Assembly: GCA_021325525.1 (NCBI GenBank)
Contig: JAJPHB010000077.1
Span: 1-64,000, forward strand
Origin: Alphaproteobacteria bacterium
GTDB taxonomy: Bacteria; Pseudomonadota; Alphaproteobacteria; ATCC43930; CGMCC-115725
Direction of reading: 5' to 3'
Length of the DNA stretch: 64,000 bases
Notes under the pieces: generated by a model
What the model was told of the DNA's origin: nothing
The model's input: the letters and a program-made list of their open reading frames with translations, nothing else
Database searches by the model: none
Program-made: the position numbers and the translations under genes
In this document: in pieces, positions 54,142-63,641 of the stretch
Numbering within the stretch: the stretch's first letter is position 1
Layout: each line of letters starts with the position of its first letter

Positions 54142-54168
54142 GCCTGGCGGAGCGGCGCTCCACCAGGC
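54142..54168. terminator. Hairpin between convergent cydB and hsp20 genes
   Basis: GCCTGGCGGAGC (54142-54153) pairs with GCTCCACCAGGC (54157-54168): 11 pairs, one mismatch, 3-base loop. It fills the 38-base gap between convergent genes. No U-run; terminator role inferred from position. Confidence 0.45.
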
Positions 54169-54176
54169 ATGAGGTG

Positions 54177-54767
54177 TCAGCTCGAGGCGCCGCCCGAGGG
54201 TTGCGCCTCGCCGGTTTCGCCCGCACCGGCAGCGGGTTTGTCGCCCGCGGCGGCGCGGTCGATGCGGCGGCCGCCGCCGGCGCCCTGGATCGCGATTTTC
54301 TGCGTCCGCTGCTGCGCCGCGTCCTTGGGCAGGGTGAGGGTGAGGACCCCGTCCTCGAAGGAGGCGCGGACACTCTCGGGCTTCACCGCGTAGGGCAGCT
54401 CGATCGAGCGCGAGAAGGCGCCATAGGAGCGCTCCATTAGATGGTAGTTCTCGCGCTCGTCCTTCTTCTCCTCCTTTCGCTCGCCGCGGATCGTCAAGAC
54501 GTCGCCCGAGAGCGTGACCTCGACGTCCTTCTCGGCGACGCCGGGCATCTCGGCGATGATGCAGATTTCCTTGTCGTTCTCCTTGATGTCCATGCGCGGC
54601 GCCATCGCGGCGCGCGACATCTCTCCCGCGCCGAACGGGCCGAAGCCGCGCAGCGCCTCGTCGAACAGCCGGTTCATTTCCCGGTACATGGCGAGGAACG
54701 GATGCTCGACGCCGCGGTCGAGCGCGGATCCGCCGAAGACGCGCGGCAACAGGGATCGTGCCATCAT
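54177..54767 (-). CDS. Small heat-shock protein, Hsp20/alpha-crystallin family
   Basis: 196-residue ATP-independent holdase chaperone. The alpha-crystallin domain spans about residues 55-150: MDIKENDKEICIIAEMPGV, VEVTLSGDVLTIRGERKEEKKDERENYHL, RSYGAFSRSIELP and ASFEDGVLTLTLPK. After it comes a disordered Gly/Ala tail of about 30 residues, and no classical C-terminal I-x-I tail is obvious apart from KIAIQ. Two possible ATG starts (54767, 54764). No sigma-32 or ROSE-like element was recognised upstream. Confidence 0.9.
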   Translation of the reverse strand: MMARSLLPRVFGGSALDRGVEHPFLAMYREMNRLFDEALRGFGPFGAGEMSRAAMAPRMDIKENDKEICIIAEMPGVAEKDVEVTLSGDVLTIRGERKEEKKDERENYHLMERSYGAFSRSIELPYAVKPESVRASFEDGVLTLTLPKDAAQQRTQKIAIQGAGGGRRIDRAAAGDKPAAGAGETGEAQPSGGASS

Positions 54768-54895
54768 TGCCTCCTTCTCGATTGGACAATCGGGTAACAG
54801 CGCACGCGACCCAGCGATCCCCGCTGCGCCTCGGCGGCGACGATTTCATCTCCGCAGCGTCTGCGGCGCCGCCCTGGGCGCCGGCGGCGACGCCG

Positions 54896-56029
54896 TCACG
54901 CCCCCCGCGCGCGCCCGAGCGTGTCCGCCATTCTGGCGCCCCGCTGTCCCATCGGCTTCGGCCGACCCTCGGTGCTGTCGCGCGCCGTCTGGTGCTCGAT
55001 CTCGGCGTTGAGCTCGGCGCCGACCAGCACGACGAAGGCGCTGAGATAGAGCCAAATCAACAGCACGACCACCGCGCCGAGCGAGCCGTAGGTCTTGTCG
55101 TAGGAGGCGAACTGCCCGACATAGACCGAGAACAGCCCCGAGGCGATGATCCAGAGAACGGTGGCGATGACGGCGCCCCAGCTCACCCAGCGCCATTTCG
55201 GCTCGCGGCGCGACGGGGCGAAGCGGTAGGTCACGGCCAGCCCGATCATCACGAGGGCGATGAGAATGGGCCAGCGCAGCACTGCGGCCAGCGTCTTGCC
55301 GAAATCGCCGAGCGGAAGCAGACCGATGATGGCCGGCAGCACGGCGATGAGCGCCAGCGCGACGAGGGCGAAGGCCACGGCGCCGACGGTGAGGCCGAGA
55401 GCGATGAGCTGGAAGCGGATGATGCTGCGCTTCTCCTCCTCCTCATAGGCGGTATTGAGGGCGCTCACCATCGACGCGGTGCCCGAGCGCGCGCTCCAGA
55501 GGGCGATCAGCAGGCTGATGACGAGGCCGATGCCGAGCGAGGAGGAGGAGCGCGAGGTGAGGCTCTGGAGCTGCGCCGAAAACAGGCCGATGGCTTCCTT
55601 GGGCAGCACCCCGCGCATGCCTTCGACTTGGCGGGCGACATCGCTCGGATCGAAGACGAGACCATAGAGCGAGACGAGGGCGGTGAACGCCGAAGGAATG
55701 GCGAGGAAGGCGTAGAAGGCGACGCCCGCCGCGAGCAGCGAGGCGTTGGTTCGCGAAATGTCGTTCATGACGCGCATCGCGATGTCCCACCAGCCGAGGC
55801 GCGGAATCTCGCTCGGCCATGCGGCGCGCCGGCCGTGGAGGTCGGGCTTCTGCCCGCTGAGGGTCGCGGCGGTCCGACGGCGCGCGGCGCGCTTGGCGAG
55901 AATGCCATAAAGCGTCAGCCCGCCGGCGATGCAGCCGCCGAGGATGGGCGAGCTCGGCGGCCCGCTTGACGTCCTGCTCATCGAACTTCGCTCCGCGAGG
56001 CCATCGATCTCCGCCGCAGAATGCGTCAT
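54896..56029 (-). CDS. YihY/BrkB family inner-membrane protein
   Basis: 377-residue polytopic membrane protein with about six hydrophobic segments. The domain begins around residue 80 (GWWDIAMRVMNDISRTNASLLAAGVAFYAFLAIPS), and ALWSARSGTASMVSALNTAYEEEEKR and GVIATVLWIIASGLFSVYV-like stretches are hallmarks of the YihY family. Function is not established (older RNase BN name is not supported). Start ATG 56029; an ATG at 55981 with better GGAG spacing is a real alternative. The first 75 residues are low-complexity. Confidence 0.85.
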   Translation of the reverse strand: MTHSAAEIDGLAERSSMSRTSSGPPSSPILGGCIAGGLTLYGILAKRAARRRTAATLSGQKPDLHGRRAAWPSEIPRLGWWDIAMRVMNDISRTNASLLAAGVAFYAFLAIPSAFTALVSLYGLVFDPSDVARQVEGMRGVLPKEAIGLFSAQLQSLTSRSSSSLGIGLVISLLIALWSARSGTASMVSALNTAYEEEEKRSIIRFQLIALGLTVGAVAFALVALALIAVLPAIIGLLPLGDFGKTLAAVLRWPILIALVMIGLAVTYRFAPSRREPKWRWVSWGAVIATVLWIIASGLFSVYVGQFASYDKTYGSLGAVVVLLIWLYLSAFVVLVGAELNAEIEHQTARDSTEGRPKPMGQRGARMADTLGRARGA

Positions 56030-56223
56030 CTCGGCAACACGTTCTCGCGCGGAGGGTTCCCGCGGCGAGGCGCACGGGCCGGCGAATGCTTGCTGAACGG
56101 CCGTCCGCTACCGCGTTGAAAGACGCCTTTCGAAGCCTCCGCCCGCCATCACCCGGAAGTGGGGCAGCCTCCCTCCTCGTTCGCCTGGACTGGCGGTCCT
56201 GCGGACGATAACGTCGATCGATC

Positions 56224-59200
56224 ATGGCCGCCGGCGAACAAGGCTCTCCAGGCACGCTGCCCGGCAATCATCCGCTTCGCTCGGTTGATCCCCTCACCGT
56301 GCTCGAATGCACGATGGACAACGTGCTCGTCCTCGACCGCAACTGGGCCTTCGTCTACCTGAACGGCGCCGCGCAGAACCTCTTCGCCGAAGGCCGCGAT
56401 CTCCTCGGCAAGAACATCTGGGCGGAATTCCCGCATGCTCCCGAAAGCGCGTTCTTCCGCACGTGCCACAAGGTGATGAGCGAGCGCGAGGCGGCGCGCT
56501 GCCTCGACTTCAACGCCCGCCTCGGGCGCCATCTGGAGAGCAGCATCTATCCCTGGTCGGACGGCATCGTCGTCTATTTCCGCGACGTCTCCGACCGCAA
56601 GCAGCAGGAGGAGCGCCTGCGCGACAGCGAGGTGCGCGCCCGGCGGCACCTCGCGGAGCTCGAAGCCATCTACGCGACGGCGCCGGTCGGCCTCGCCGTC
56701 GTCGATACCGAGACGCGATTTCTGCGGCTGAATGAGCGCTTCGCCGCCATCGGCGGGCACCCGATCGTGTGGCATCTCGGCAAGTCGATGCGCGAAGTGG
56801 TGCCGGATCTCGCCGATATGGCCGAGGCGACCGCCCGCCGCATCGCCGAAACCGGCGAACCCGTGCTCGATCTGGAACTCAGCGGCGAGACGGCGGCGCG
56901 GCCCGGCGAGAAAAGGAGCTGGGTCGCAAGCTGGCTGCCGCTGAAGGATGCGGACGGGCGCGTCGCCAGCATCAACATCGTCGCCGAGGAGGTGACCCAG
57001 CGCAAGCGCGCGGAAAGCGCCCTCAGAGCCGCTCACGGCGAGCTGCGGGACATCCTCGAAAGCATCACGGATGCTTTCTACGCTCTCGATCGCGATCTCC
57101 GCGTCGCCTATGTCAACCAGCGGGCCGAGGCGCTGTGGAACAAGCGCGCCTCGGAAATGCTGGGCCGGCCCTTCGCCGAGGTGTTTCCGCAAGTCGTCGG
57201 CACCGAGACCTGGGCGGCGCATTGCCGCGTCAATGAAACGCGCGAGCCGGTCTATCTCGAAGGCGTCTCGAGGATCAGCGGCAGGTGGGTGGCGCGGCAC
57301 ATCAATCCGCGGCCCGGCGGCGGCATCGCCGTGTTCTTCCGCGACATCAGCGAGCGCAAGCGCGCCGAGGAGCAGTTGCAGGCCGCGCATCGCGAGCAGC
57401 GCGACATCCTCGAGAGCATCAGCGACGCCTTCTATGCGCTCGATGGCGAGCTGCGCTTCATCTACGCCAATGAGCAGGCCTTGGCGATGTGGGGGAAGCC
57501 GGCTGCGGACATTCTCGGCAAGACCATGCTGGAGGCGTTTCCCGGACTCGAGAAGGAAGAATCCTGGCTGGCGCAGCTCCGCGTCAACGAAACCCGCGAG
57601 CCGGCGCATCTCGAGGTCCTCTCGCCGGTGCTGAAGCGGTGGATCGGCGCGAACATCTACCCGCGCGGACCGGGCGGCGTCGTCGTCTATTTCCGCGACA
57701 TCACCGAGCGCAAGCAATCCGACGCCGCCCTGCGGGCGAGCGAGCAGCGATGGCGGACGCTGACGGAAGCGATGCCGCAGCTTGCCTGGAGCTGCACCGG
57801 CGACGGCCGCAACGATTACGTGAGCCGCCAATGGCTCGAATTCACCGGCGTGCCGGAAGAGCGCCAGCACGGCTTCGGCTGGCTCCACGCGCTGCATCCC
57901 GACGACCGCAAGCCGGCGATCAAGGCCTGGATGGACGCCGTCGCGGCGCAGACGCCCTACGATGCCGAGTATCGCCTGCGGCGGTTCGACGGGGCTTACC
58001 GCTGGTTCAAGATGCGGGCGGTGCCCGAGCGCGACGCCGAGGGGAACACGGTGCGCTGGTTCGGAACCTGCACCGATATCAGCGAAATCGTCGAGGCGCG
58101 CGAGGCCCTTGCCCGCAGCCGCGACCAGCTCGAACGGCTCGTCGCCGAGCAGACGCGCCGGCTCGTTGCCGCCAACGATCGCCTTCGCGCCGAGATGGCC
58201 GAACGCGCGCGCGCCGAGGACGAGCTCCGGCAGGCGCAGAAAATGGACGCGGTGGGGCAGCTCACGAGCGGGGTCGCCCACGATTTCAACAATCTGTTGG
58301 CGGCAGTGCTCGGCAATCTCGAATTGTTGCAGAGCGAGGTGGCGACGCCACGCGGGAAAAGGCTGCTCGCCGGCGCCAGCCGCGCGGCCGAGCGCGGCGC
58401 CAAGCTCACCGAGCAGCTCCTCGTCTTCTCGCGCAAGCGCCAGATCCAGGCGCGCCCCTTCGACGCCAATGCGCTGGTCGCCGGAATGGAGGAGATGCTG
58501 TCGCGCACGATCGGCCCCGGCCATCGCATCAAGAAGGATCTCGCCGAGGGGCTGTGGCCGGCCTTGGCCGATCCGGGCCAAGTCGAGATCGCCATATTGA
58601 ACCTCGCGCTCAATGCGCGCGACGCCATGCCCGCGGGCGGCACCTTGACGATCACGACGGCGAACGTTCCGGCAGGGGAGGCGAGCCTGCCGAAGAAACT
58701 GGAGGGCGACTTTGTCCTCATCGCCGTCGCCGATACCGGCGTCGGCATGAGCGAAGAGGTCATCGCCCGGGCCTTCGAGCCCTTCTTCACGACGAAGGAG
58801 GTCGGCAAGGGCACCGGGCTCGGCCTCTCGACCGTTTACGGCGTCGCGCGGCAGTCCGGCGGGATGGCCGTCCTCAGCAGCCGGGTCGGCGTCGGGACCA
58901 CCGTCACGATCTACCTGCCGCGCGCGGCGGCTGCCGAGGATGCGGGTCAAACGAGGTCGGCAGCGGCCGCGGTCGGAAAGCCGGGGGCGGCGCGCGGCCG
59001 GCGTGTCTGGGTCGTCGATGACGACCCCGACGTGCGCGACTTCGCCGCCGATTCGCTGCGCCAAGCGGGCTACGAGGTCGTCGATGCCGAGTCGGGCGTC
59101 GCGGTGCTGGGCGCCATCGAGCGCGGTCTCGCGGTCGACGCCGTCATCGTCGATTATGCGATGCCGGCCATGAACGGCGCCGAGCTCGCGCGCCGGCTGC

Positions 59201-59427
59201 GCGACCTCGTCCCGCAGCTTCCGATCATCCTCATCACCGGCTATGCCGAGGCCGATATCGCCGATTTCCCGTCGGGCATCGCGGTGCTGAAGAAGCCGTT
59301 CCGCATCGACGACCTCATCGCCGCGGTCGGCCTTGTCCTTCACGACGGAAGCGGAGCCGAGTCCGAGCCGCGTCGCGCGGGGCGGCGGGCGCCGCGGCGC
59401 CTTTCCACCCGAGCCGGAAGCGGTTGA
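56224..59427 (+). CDS. Hybrid sensor histidine kinase with five PAS domains and a receiver
   Basis: 1067-residue soluble sensor kinase: PAS domains at about 25-127, 145-265, 274-378, 392-495 and 506-625, a coiled linker, HisKA with the phospho-accepting His686 (SGVAHDFNNLLAAVLGNLELL), HATPase with NALNARDAMPAGG, DTGVGMSEEV and KGTGLGLSTVYG, and a C-terminal receiver with Asp977 in VDYAMPAMNG. No transmembrane segment, so it senses something inside the cell. PAS3 and PAS4 are near-copies sharing long strings, so one arose by internal duplication. No response regulator gene is adjacent; TetR follows 120 bases later but is not a phosphorelay partner. Ligand unknown. Confidence 0.9.
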   Translation: MAAGEQGSPGTLPGNHPLRSVDPLTVLECTMDNVLVLDRNWAFVYLNGAAQNLFAEGRDLLGKNIWAEFPHAPESAFFRTCHKVMSEREAARCLDFNARLGRHLESSIYPWSDGIVVYFRDVSDRKQQEERLRDSEVRARRHLAELEAIYATAPVGLAVVDTETRFLRLNERFAAIGGHPIVWHLGKSMREVVPDLADMAEATARRIAETGEPVLDLELSGETAARPGEKRSWVASWLPLKDADGRVASINIVAEEVTQRKRAESALRAAHGELRDILESITDAFYALDRDLRVAYVNQRAEALWNKRASEMLGRPFAEVFPQVVGTETWAAHCRVNETREPVYLEGVSRISGRWVARHINPRPGGGIAVFFRDISERKRAEEQLQAAHREQRDILESISDAFYALDGELRFIYANEQALAMWGKPAADILGKTMLEAFPGLEKEESWLAQLRVNETREPAHLEVLSPVLKRWIGANIYPRGPGGVVVYFRDITERKQSDAALRASEQRWRTLTEAMPQLAWSCTGDGRNDYVSRQWLEFTGVPEERQHGFGWLHALHPDDRKPAIKAWMDAVAAQTPYDAEYRLRRFDGAYRWFKMRAVPERDAEGNTVRWFGTCTDISEIVEAREALARSRDQLERLVAEQTRRLVAANDRLRAEMAERARAEDELRQAQKMDAVGQLTSGVAHDFNNLLAAVLGNLELLQSEVATPRGKRLLAGASRAAERGAKLTEQLLVFSRKRQIQARPFDANALVAGMEEMLSRTIGPGHRIKKDLAEGLWPALADPGQVEIAILNLALNARDAMPAGGTLTITTANVPAGEASLPKKLEGDFVLIAVADTGVGMSEEVIARAFEPFFTTKEVGKGTGLGLSTVYGVARQSGGMAVLSSRVGVGTTVTIYLPRAAAAEDAGQTRSAAAAVGKPGAARGRRVWVVDDDPDVRDFAADSLRQAGYEVVDAESGVAVLGAIERGLAVDAVIVDYAMPAMNGAELARRLRDLVPQLPIILITGYAEADIADFPSGIAVLKKPFRIDDLIAAVGLVLHDGSGAESEPRRAGRRAPRRLSTRAGSG

Positions 59428-59547
59428 ACTCCCCGCCCCGGACTTGTCGTTCCGGTCGCGTCCGCATAGGGTTCGGGGCGCCAATGCGGCGGCGGCCGTC
59501 CCGACCGGCGGTGACGATCCTGTCGCGCGAGCGGGAGTGAAGACGGG

Positions 59548-60210
59548 TTGACGATTGCAGCGCGGCGGCGGAGCGGGCGTCCGTCCCGGTTCGAGGCCGC
59601 CTTGCTGCAGGACAGGATCCTGCAGATCGCGACCGAGCTGTTCCTGACGCAAGGCTTCGCGGCGACCAGCATCGAGGCGGTGGCGGCGCGCTCGCGCATT
59701 TCCAAGCGCACCTTCTATCGCCGCTTCAAGGACAAGGCGGCGCTGTTCGAGGCGGTGGTCCGGCACCTCGTCGCGCGCTGGACGCCGCCGGTCGAGGCGC
59801 GGCTGCACGGCGCGGAGCCGCTCGCAGACGTGCTCCGCCATGCGGCCGAGCAGATCCTGGCCATTGCGCTGTCGCCGGAGGCGATCGCCTTGCACCGCGT
59901 CGTCATGGCCGAGGCGCCCCGCTTTCCGGCGCTCGCGCAGGTGATGTACGAGACCGGCACGAAGGAGGGAGTGGCACGAATCGGACGCCTGCTCGATCGC
60001 GCCGCCGCGGCCGGCGAGATCGCGATCAGCGATGCCCGGTTTGCCGCCGAGCAGTTTCTCAGCATGGTCGTGGCCGTGCCGCAGCGCCGCGCCCTCGGTT
60101 TCGGCCCGGCGCTTGCCGAGACCGAGCTGCGCCTCTGGGCCGCCCGCACCGTCGGCCTGTTTCTCCACGGCTGCCGGGCGCCAGCCGAGCATGGCGGCGA
60201 ATCGCGATAG
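59548..60210 (+). CDS. TetR family transcriptional regulator
   Basis: 220-residue TetR protein. The N-terminal helix-turn-helix (about 20-66) is RILQIATELFLTQGFAATSIEAVAARSRISKRTFYRRFKDKAALF; the C-terminal ligand domain is of the common AefR-like/TetR_C type and ends in a short Arg/Glu tail. The start TTG 59548 is the only good candidate in frame. It lies 74 bases upstream of an SDR gene on the same strand, which is its most likely target or operon partner. Ligand unknown. Confidence 0.87.
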   Translation: MTIAARRRSGRPSRFEAALLQDRILQIATELFLTQGFAATSIEAVAARSRISKRTFYRRFKDKAALFEAVVRHLVARWTPPVEARLHGAEPLADVLRHAAEQILAIALSPEAIALHRVVMAEAPRFPALAQVMYETGTKEGVARIGRLLDRAAAAGEIAISDARFAAEQFLSMVVAVPQRRALGFGPALAETELRLWAARTVGLFLHGCRAPAEHGGESR

Positions 60211-60284
60211 GCCGGGGGGAACGCCTGCGCTAGGATTGGCGCCGCCGATAAGACAAAGTCGGGCGTTGCAATGGAGGGTTGCCC

Positions 60285-61040
60285 ATGAGCGCGGAGGGGA
60301 AGGTCGCCATCGTCACCGGTGCCGGTAGCGGCATCGGCAAGGCCTCGGCCTTGGCGCTGATGAAGATCGGCTACGCGGTGGTCTTTGCCGGCCGCCGCAA
60401 GGAGGCGCTCGATGCCGCCCTCGCCGAGGGGAAGGCGTTCGGCCGCGGCCTCGCGGTTCCGACCAATGTCGGCGATCCGGCCTCGGTGAAGGCGCTGTTC
60501 GCGGCGACCAAGGAAGCCTTCGGCCGTCTCGATCTGCTGTTCAACAATGCCGGCATCGGCGCGCCCGCGGTGCCCCTCGAGGATCTGCCCTTCGAGCAGT
60601 GGAAGGCGGTGCTCGACACCAATCTCACCGGCGCCTTCCTCTGCACGCAGGAGGCGATCAAGATGATGAAGAGCCAGCAGCCGCGCGGCGGGCGCATCAT
60701 CAACAACGGCTCGATCTCCGCTCACGCGCCGCGACCGAACTCGGTCGCTTACACGGCGACGAAGCACGCCATCACCGGCCTCACCAAATCGACCGCGCTC
60801 GACTGCCGCAAATACGACATCGCCTGCGGCCAGATCGATATCGGCAACGCCGCGACCGAGATGACGGAGCGCATGAAGAAGGGGGTCATGCAGGCGAACG
60901 GCACGATCGAGGTCGAGCCGACGATGAACGTGCAGAACGTGGCCGACGCCATCGTCTACATGGCGACCCGGTCGGAGGATGCGAACGTCCAGTTCCTCAC
61001 CGTGATGGCGACCAAGATGCCGTTCATTGGCCGCGGTTAG
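60285..61040 (+). CDS. SDR family oxidoreductase
   Basis: 251-residue short-chain dehydrogenase with [20 protein letters not shown] at the N-terminus, NNAGIGAPA, the serine of [14 protein letters not shown] and the YTATK catalytic pair (Tyr156, Lys160). The C-terminus ([14 protein letters not shown]) lacks the usual VDGG ending, seen in a distinct SDR subgroup. Start ATG 60285 is preceded by GGAGGG; a TTG two codons earlier is less likely. TetR sits directly upstream. Substrate unknown. Confidence 0.88.
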   Translation: MSAEGKVAIVTGAGSGIGKASALALMKIGYAVVFAGRRKEALDAALAEGKAFGRGLAVPTNVGDPASVKALFAATKEAFGRLDLLFNNAGIGAPAVPLEDLPFEQWKAVLDTNLTGAFLCTQEAIKMMKSQQPRGGRIINNGSISAHAPRPNSVAYTATKHAITGLTKSTALDCRKYDIACGQIDIGNAATEMTERMKKGVMQANGTIEVEPTMNVQNVADAIVYMATRSEDANVQFLTVMATKMPFIGRG

Positions 61041-61080
61041 ACCTGAGAGTCCGTTTTCAAGTGGGACCGACCATTGTGCC

Positions 61081-61188
61081 TCCTTCGCGACGCGCCTTTC
61101 AGGCGCTCCTCAGGATGAGGTCTTTTCTTTCTGCCACATCCATTCAGTCCTCATCCTGAGGAGCTCACGAAGTGGGCGTCGCGAAGGA
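61081..61188. repeat. 40-bp intergenic inverted repeat (TCCTTCGCGACGC/CCTCATCCTGAGG type)
   Basis: Arm 1 (61081-61120) begins TCCTTCGCGACGC and ends CTCCTCAGGATGAGG; arm 2 (61149-61188) begins CCTCATCCTGAGGAG and ends GCGTCGCGAAGGA. The outer 13 and inner 15 bases pair perfectly; the middle is imperfect. The loop is 28 bases. Palindromes with these ends are abundant in Bradyrhizobiaceae and related genomes (from memory), which supports the alphaproteobacterial guess. It fills most of the 61041-61273 gap. Confidence 0.8.
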
Positions 61189-61273
61189 CGCCACGCGCCG
61201 ATGCAAATAACAAAACATGCGTGAGGTGGGGGAGGGGGTGGGGGCACCGTCCGGAACAGGAGACGAACCCCTT

Positions 61274-61600
61274 ATGGATCTTGACGGCTTCAAGAGAACG
61301 ACGAGCGCCGCGGCGCCGCCGGAGACCAGCGCAGCGCTGCATGCGCTCTGGTGGGACGCCAAGGGCGACTGGAAAAAGGCGCATGCATGCGCGCAGGCCG
61401 CGCCTGATGCGGACGGCGCCTGGGTCCACGCCTACCTTCACCGCAAGGAAGGCGATCTCGACAATGCCGCTTATTGGTACCGTCGCGCCGGCAGGACGCC
61501 GGAATCGGGCGCGCTCGAAGCGGAATGGGAGGCGATCGCGCGGGCGCTGCTGAGCCGGGCCGAGGCGTCTCACGCCTCCACGACGACGAGGCTGCCGTAG
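61274..61600 (+). CDS. Small conserved hypothetical protein
   Basis: 108 residues, acidic-to-neutral and Ala/Trp-rich, no signal peptide or membrane segment. ALWWDAKGDWKKAHACAQAA, then WVHAYLHRKEGDLDNAAYWYRRAGR looks like two TPR-like helical hairpins. I recognise this as a small family seen in many alphaproteobacteria but know no function. The ATG at 61274 is preferred over an upstream start at 61217 because the first 19 residues there are low-complexity. Its 3' end overlaps the convergent hyuA by 31 bases. Confidence 0.72.
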   Translation: MDLDGFKRTTSAAAPPETSAALHALWWDAKGDWKKAHACAQAAPDADGAWVHAYLHRKEGDLDNAAYWYRRAGRTPESGALEAEWEAIARALLSRAEASHASTTTRLP

Positions 61601-63630
61601 CGCTCGACCTCGGCGATCTGGCCGGGGAAGAGCAGAGTCGTCGTGTCGAGCTGACGGATGATCGCCGGCCCCCGCAGCTTCGCTCCGGCGCCGAGCCGGG
61701 CGCGGTCGTAGACGGGGCAGCTTCGAAGCGTGCCGTCGAGATCGGCCTCCTGGCGGCCGATGACGGCGTCCGCGGCGGCGCCGCCCCTCGGCCACTCGCG
61801 AATGGCGGGGCGCGGCAGCGTCCCCGTCGCGCTGACGCGCAAGGTGACGATCTCGACGGGCGTGTCCTCCTGACTGAAGGTGTAGAGGCGCTCGTGGAGG
61901 CGGTGAAAAGCGGCGATTGTCGCTTCCGCCGCCTCCGCCGTCGCCGCCTCGCCGGCCCAAGGCACGGTCAGCTCGAAACCCTGGTGGAGATAGCGGAGGC
62001 TCGCCTGCCAGCGGATGGCGCAGCCGCCCTCGGGCACGCCTTCATGCTCGAGCCACTGCGCCGCCTGCTCCTGCAGCTCGGCGAAGATCCTGCCCATGGC
62101 GGCGAGGTCGTAATGCGGCGGGCGCTGCAGCGCGGTGCGCGCGAACTCGGCCTTGAGGCTCGAGACGAGAAGGCCGAGCGCCGACAGCACGCCCGGCGCC
62201 GGCGGCACCAGCATCGTCTTGATGCCGAGAAGGCGCGCCAGCGAGGCGCCGTGCAGCGGTCCCGCCCCGCCGAAGGGCAGCAGCACGTAATCGCGCGGAT
62301 CATGGCCGCGTTCGACCGAAACGACGCGGATCGCCCCCACCATGTTGCTGTCGAGGATGGCGAGAATGCCGCGCGCCGCCTCCGCCGGCGTCAGACCCAG
62401 CGGCCGGGCGACGCGCTCGGCCACGGCGCGCTTGGCCGCGGCCGCGTCGAGCGCCATGCGCCCGTCGAGAAGCGCCGGGGTCAGGCGGCCGAGCGCGAGA
62501 TTGGCGTCGGTCGCCGTCGGCTCCGTCCCGCCGCGCCCGTAGCAGGCGGGGCCGGGCACGGCGCCGGCGCTGTCGGGACCGACGGTGAGCGCGCCCGCCT
62601 CGCTCACCCGCGCGATCGAGCCGCCGCCGGCGCCGATCGTGTTGATGTCGATCATCGGCACCTGCAGCGGCCAGTCGCCGATGCGGCCCTCATTGGTCAT
62701 GCCGGGCTCGCCGTCCTTGACGAGGCAGATATCGGCCGAGGTGCCGCCGATATCGATGGTGATGAGATTGCGGAAGCCGGCGAGCTCGCCGGCGAAGACT
62801 GCGCCCATGACGCCGGCCGCCGGCCCGGAGAGCGCCGTCTGCACCGGCTGCGTGCGGATGGTGTCGGCGCCGGTGACGCCGCCATTCGACTTCATGAGCA
62901 GGAGGCGTCCCGGAATCCGGCGCTCCGCCAAGCGCCCCTCGAGCCGTCCCACATATGTGGAGACCTTGGGCATGACATAGACGTTGAGGATCGTCGCCAT
63001 GCTGCGCTCGTATTCGCGGAAGACGGGCAGCACCTCGGAGGAGAGCGAGACGGGGATGTGCGGCAGGCTCTCCTGCAGGATTTCGCGGGCGCGGCGCTCA
63101 TGCCGCGGATCGGCATAGGCGTGGAGGAAGCAGATGGCGACGGCCTCGACGCCCTCGGCGGCGACGGCGGCCGCCGCGGCGCGCACCGCCGCCTCGTCGA
63201 GCGGGGTGACTTCGCCGCCATCGGGATCGAGGCGGCCGGCGATCTCGTAGATGCGCTCGGGCGGCACCGGGCGCTTCGGCTTCACCCAGGAATACATATT
63301 GGCCTTGCGCGGGATGTCGTGCCGGCCGATTTCGAGGACGTGGCGGAAGCCCTCCGTCGTCAGCAGCGCCGCCTTCGCGCCCTTGCCTTCGAGAATGAGG
63401 TTGGTCGCGACGGTCGTGCCGTGGAAGACATAGCCGAGCGCGTCCGGCGCGAGGCCGGCGAGCGCGAGCGCCTGCTCGATCCCGGCCATGAATCCGTCCG
63501 ACGGATCGTCCGGCGTCGACGGCGTCTTCGCGTTCCACACCCTGCCCGTGCGGCGGTCGAGCAGGGTGACGTCGGTGAAGGTGCCGCCGATATCGATAGC
63601 GACGGCGTCGGCGATCCTGTTCTGGTCCAT
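61570..63630 (-). CDS. hyuA: Hydantoinase/oxoprolinase family protein, subunit A
   Basis: 686-residue ATP-dependent HyuA: N-terminal actin-like domain with AVAIDIGGTFTDVTLLD, HGTTVATNLILEGKG, then SGPAAGVMGAVF, NLITIDIGGTSADICLVKDG and VPMIDINTIGAGGGSIARV, ending in the C-terminal hydantoinase domain. Partners of this type hydrolyse N-methylhydantoins, 5-oxoproline or carboxylate ketones such as acetone or acetophenone; the substrate cannot be assigned. It is 11 bases after the stop of a HyuB-like gene, the other required subunit. Start ATG 63630. Confidence 0.92.
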   Translation of the reverse strand: MDQNRIADAVAIDIGGTFTDVTLLDRRTGRVWNAKTPSTPDDPSDGFMAGIEQALALAGLAPDALGYVFHGTTVATNLILEGKGAKAALLTTEGFRHVLEIGRHDIPRKANMYSWVKPKRPVPPERIYEIAGRLDPDGGEVTPLDEAAVRAAAAAVAAEGVEAVAICFLHAYADPRHERRAREILQESLPHIPVSLSSEVLPVFREYERSMATILNVYVMPKVSTYVGRLEGRLAERRIPGRLLLMKSNGGVTGADTIRTQPVQTALSGPAAGVMGAVFAGELAGFRNLITIDIGGTSADICLVKDGEPGMTNEGRIGDWPLQVPMIDINTIGAGGGSIARVSEAGALTVGPDSAGAVPGPACYGRGGTEPTATDANLALGRLTPALLDGRMALDAAAAKRAVAERVARPLGLTPAEAARGILAILDSNMVGAIRVVSVERGHDPRDYVLLPFGGAGPLHGASLARLLGIKTMLVPPAPGVLSALGLLVSSLKAEFARTALQRPPHYDLAAMGRIFAELQEQAAQWLEHEGVPEGGCAIRWQASLRYLHQGFELTVPWAGEAATAEAAEATIAAFHRLHERLYTFSQEDTPVEIVTLRVSATGTLPRPAIREWPRGGAAADAVIGRQEADLDGTLRSCPVYDRARLGAGAKLRGPAIIRQLDTTTLLFPGQIAEVERYGSLVVVEA

Positions 63631-63641
63631 GCGATATCCGT

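Noticed and set aside
56149-60192. 1347-codon open frame on the minus strand, antisense to the histidine kinase
   Set aside because: High-GC coding strands leave long antisense frames. The translation is Arg/Ala/Asp/His-rich without any domain, while the plus strand encodes a complete PAS/HisKA/HATPase/REC protein.
60247-60254. GATAAGAC upstream of the SDR at 60285 as another GntR site
   Set aside because: Short resemblance without the palindromic core; probably chance or a -10 element.
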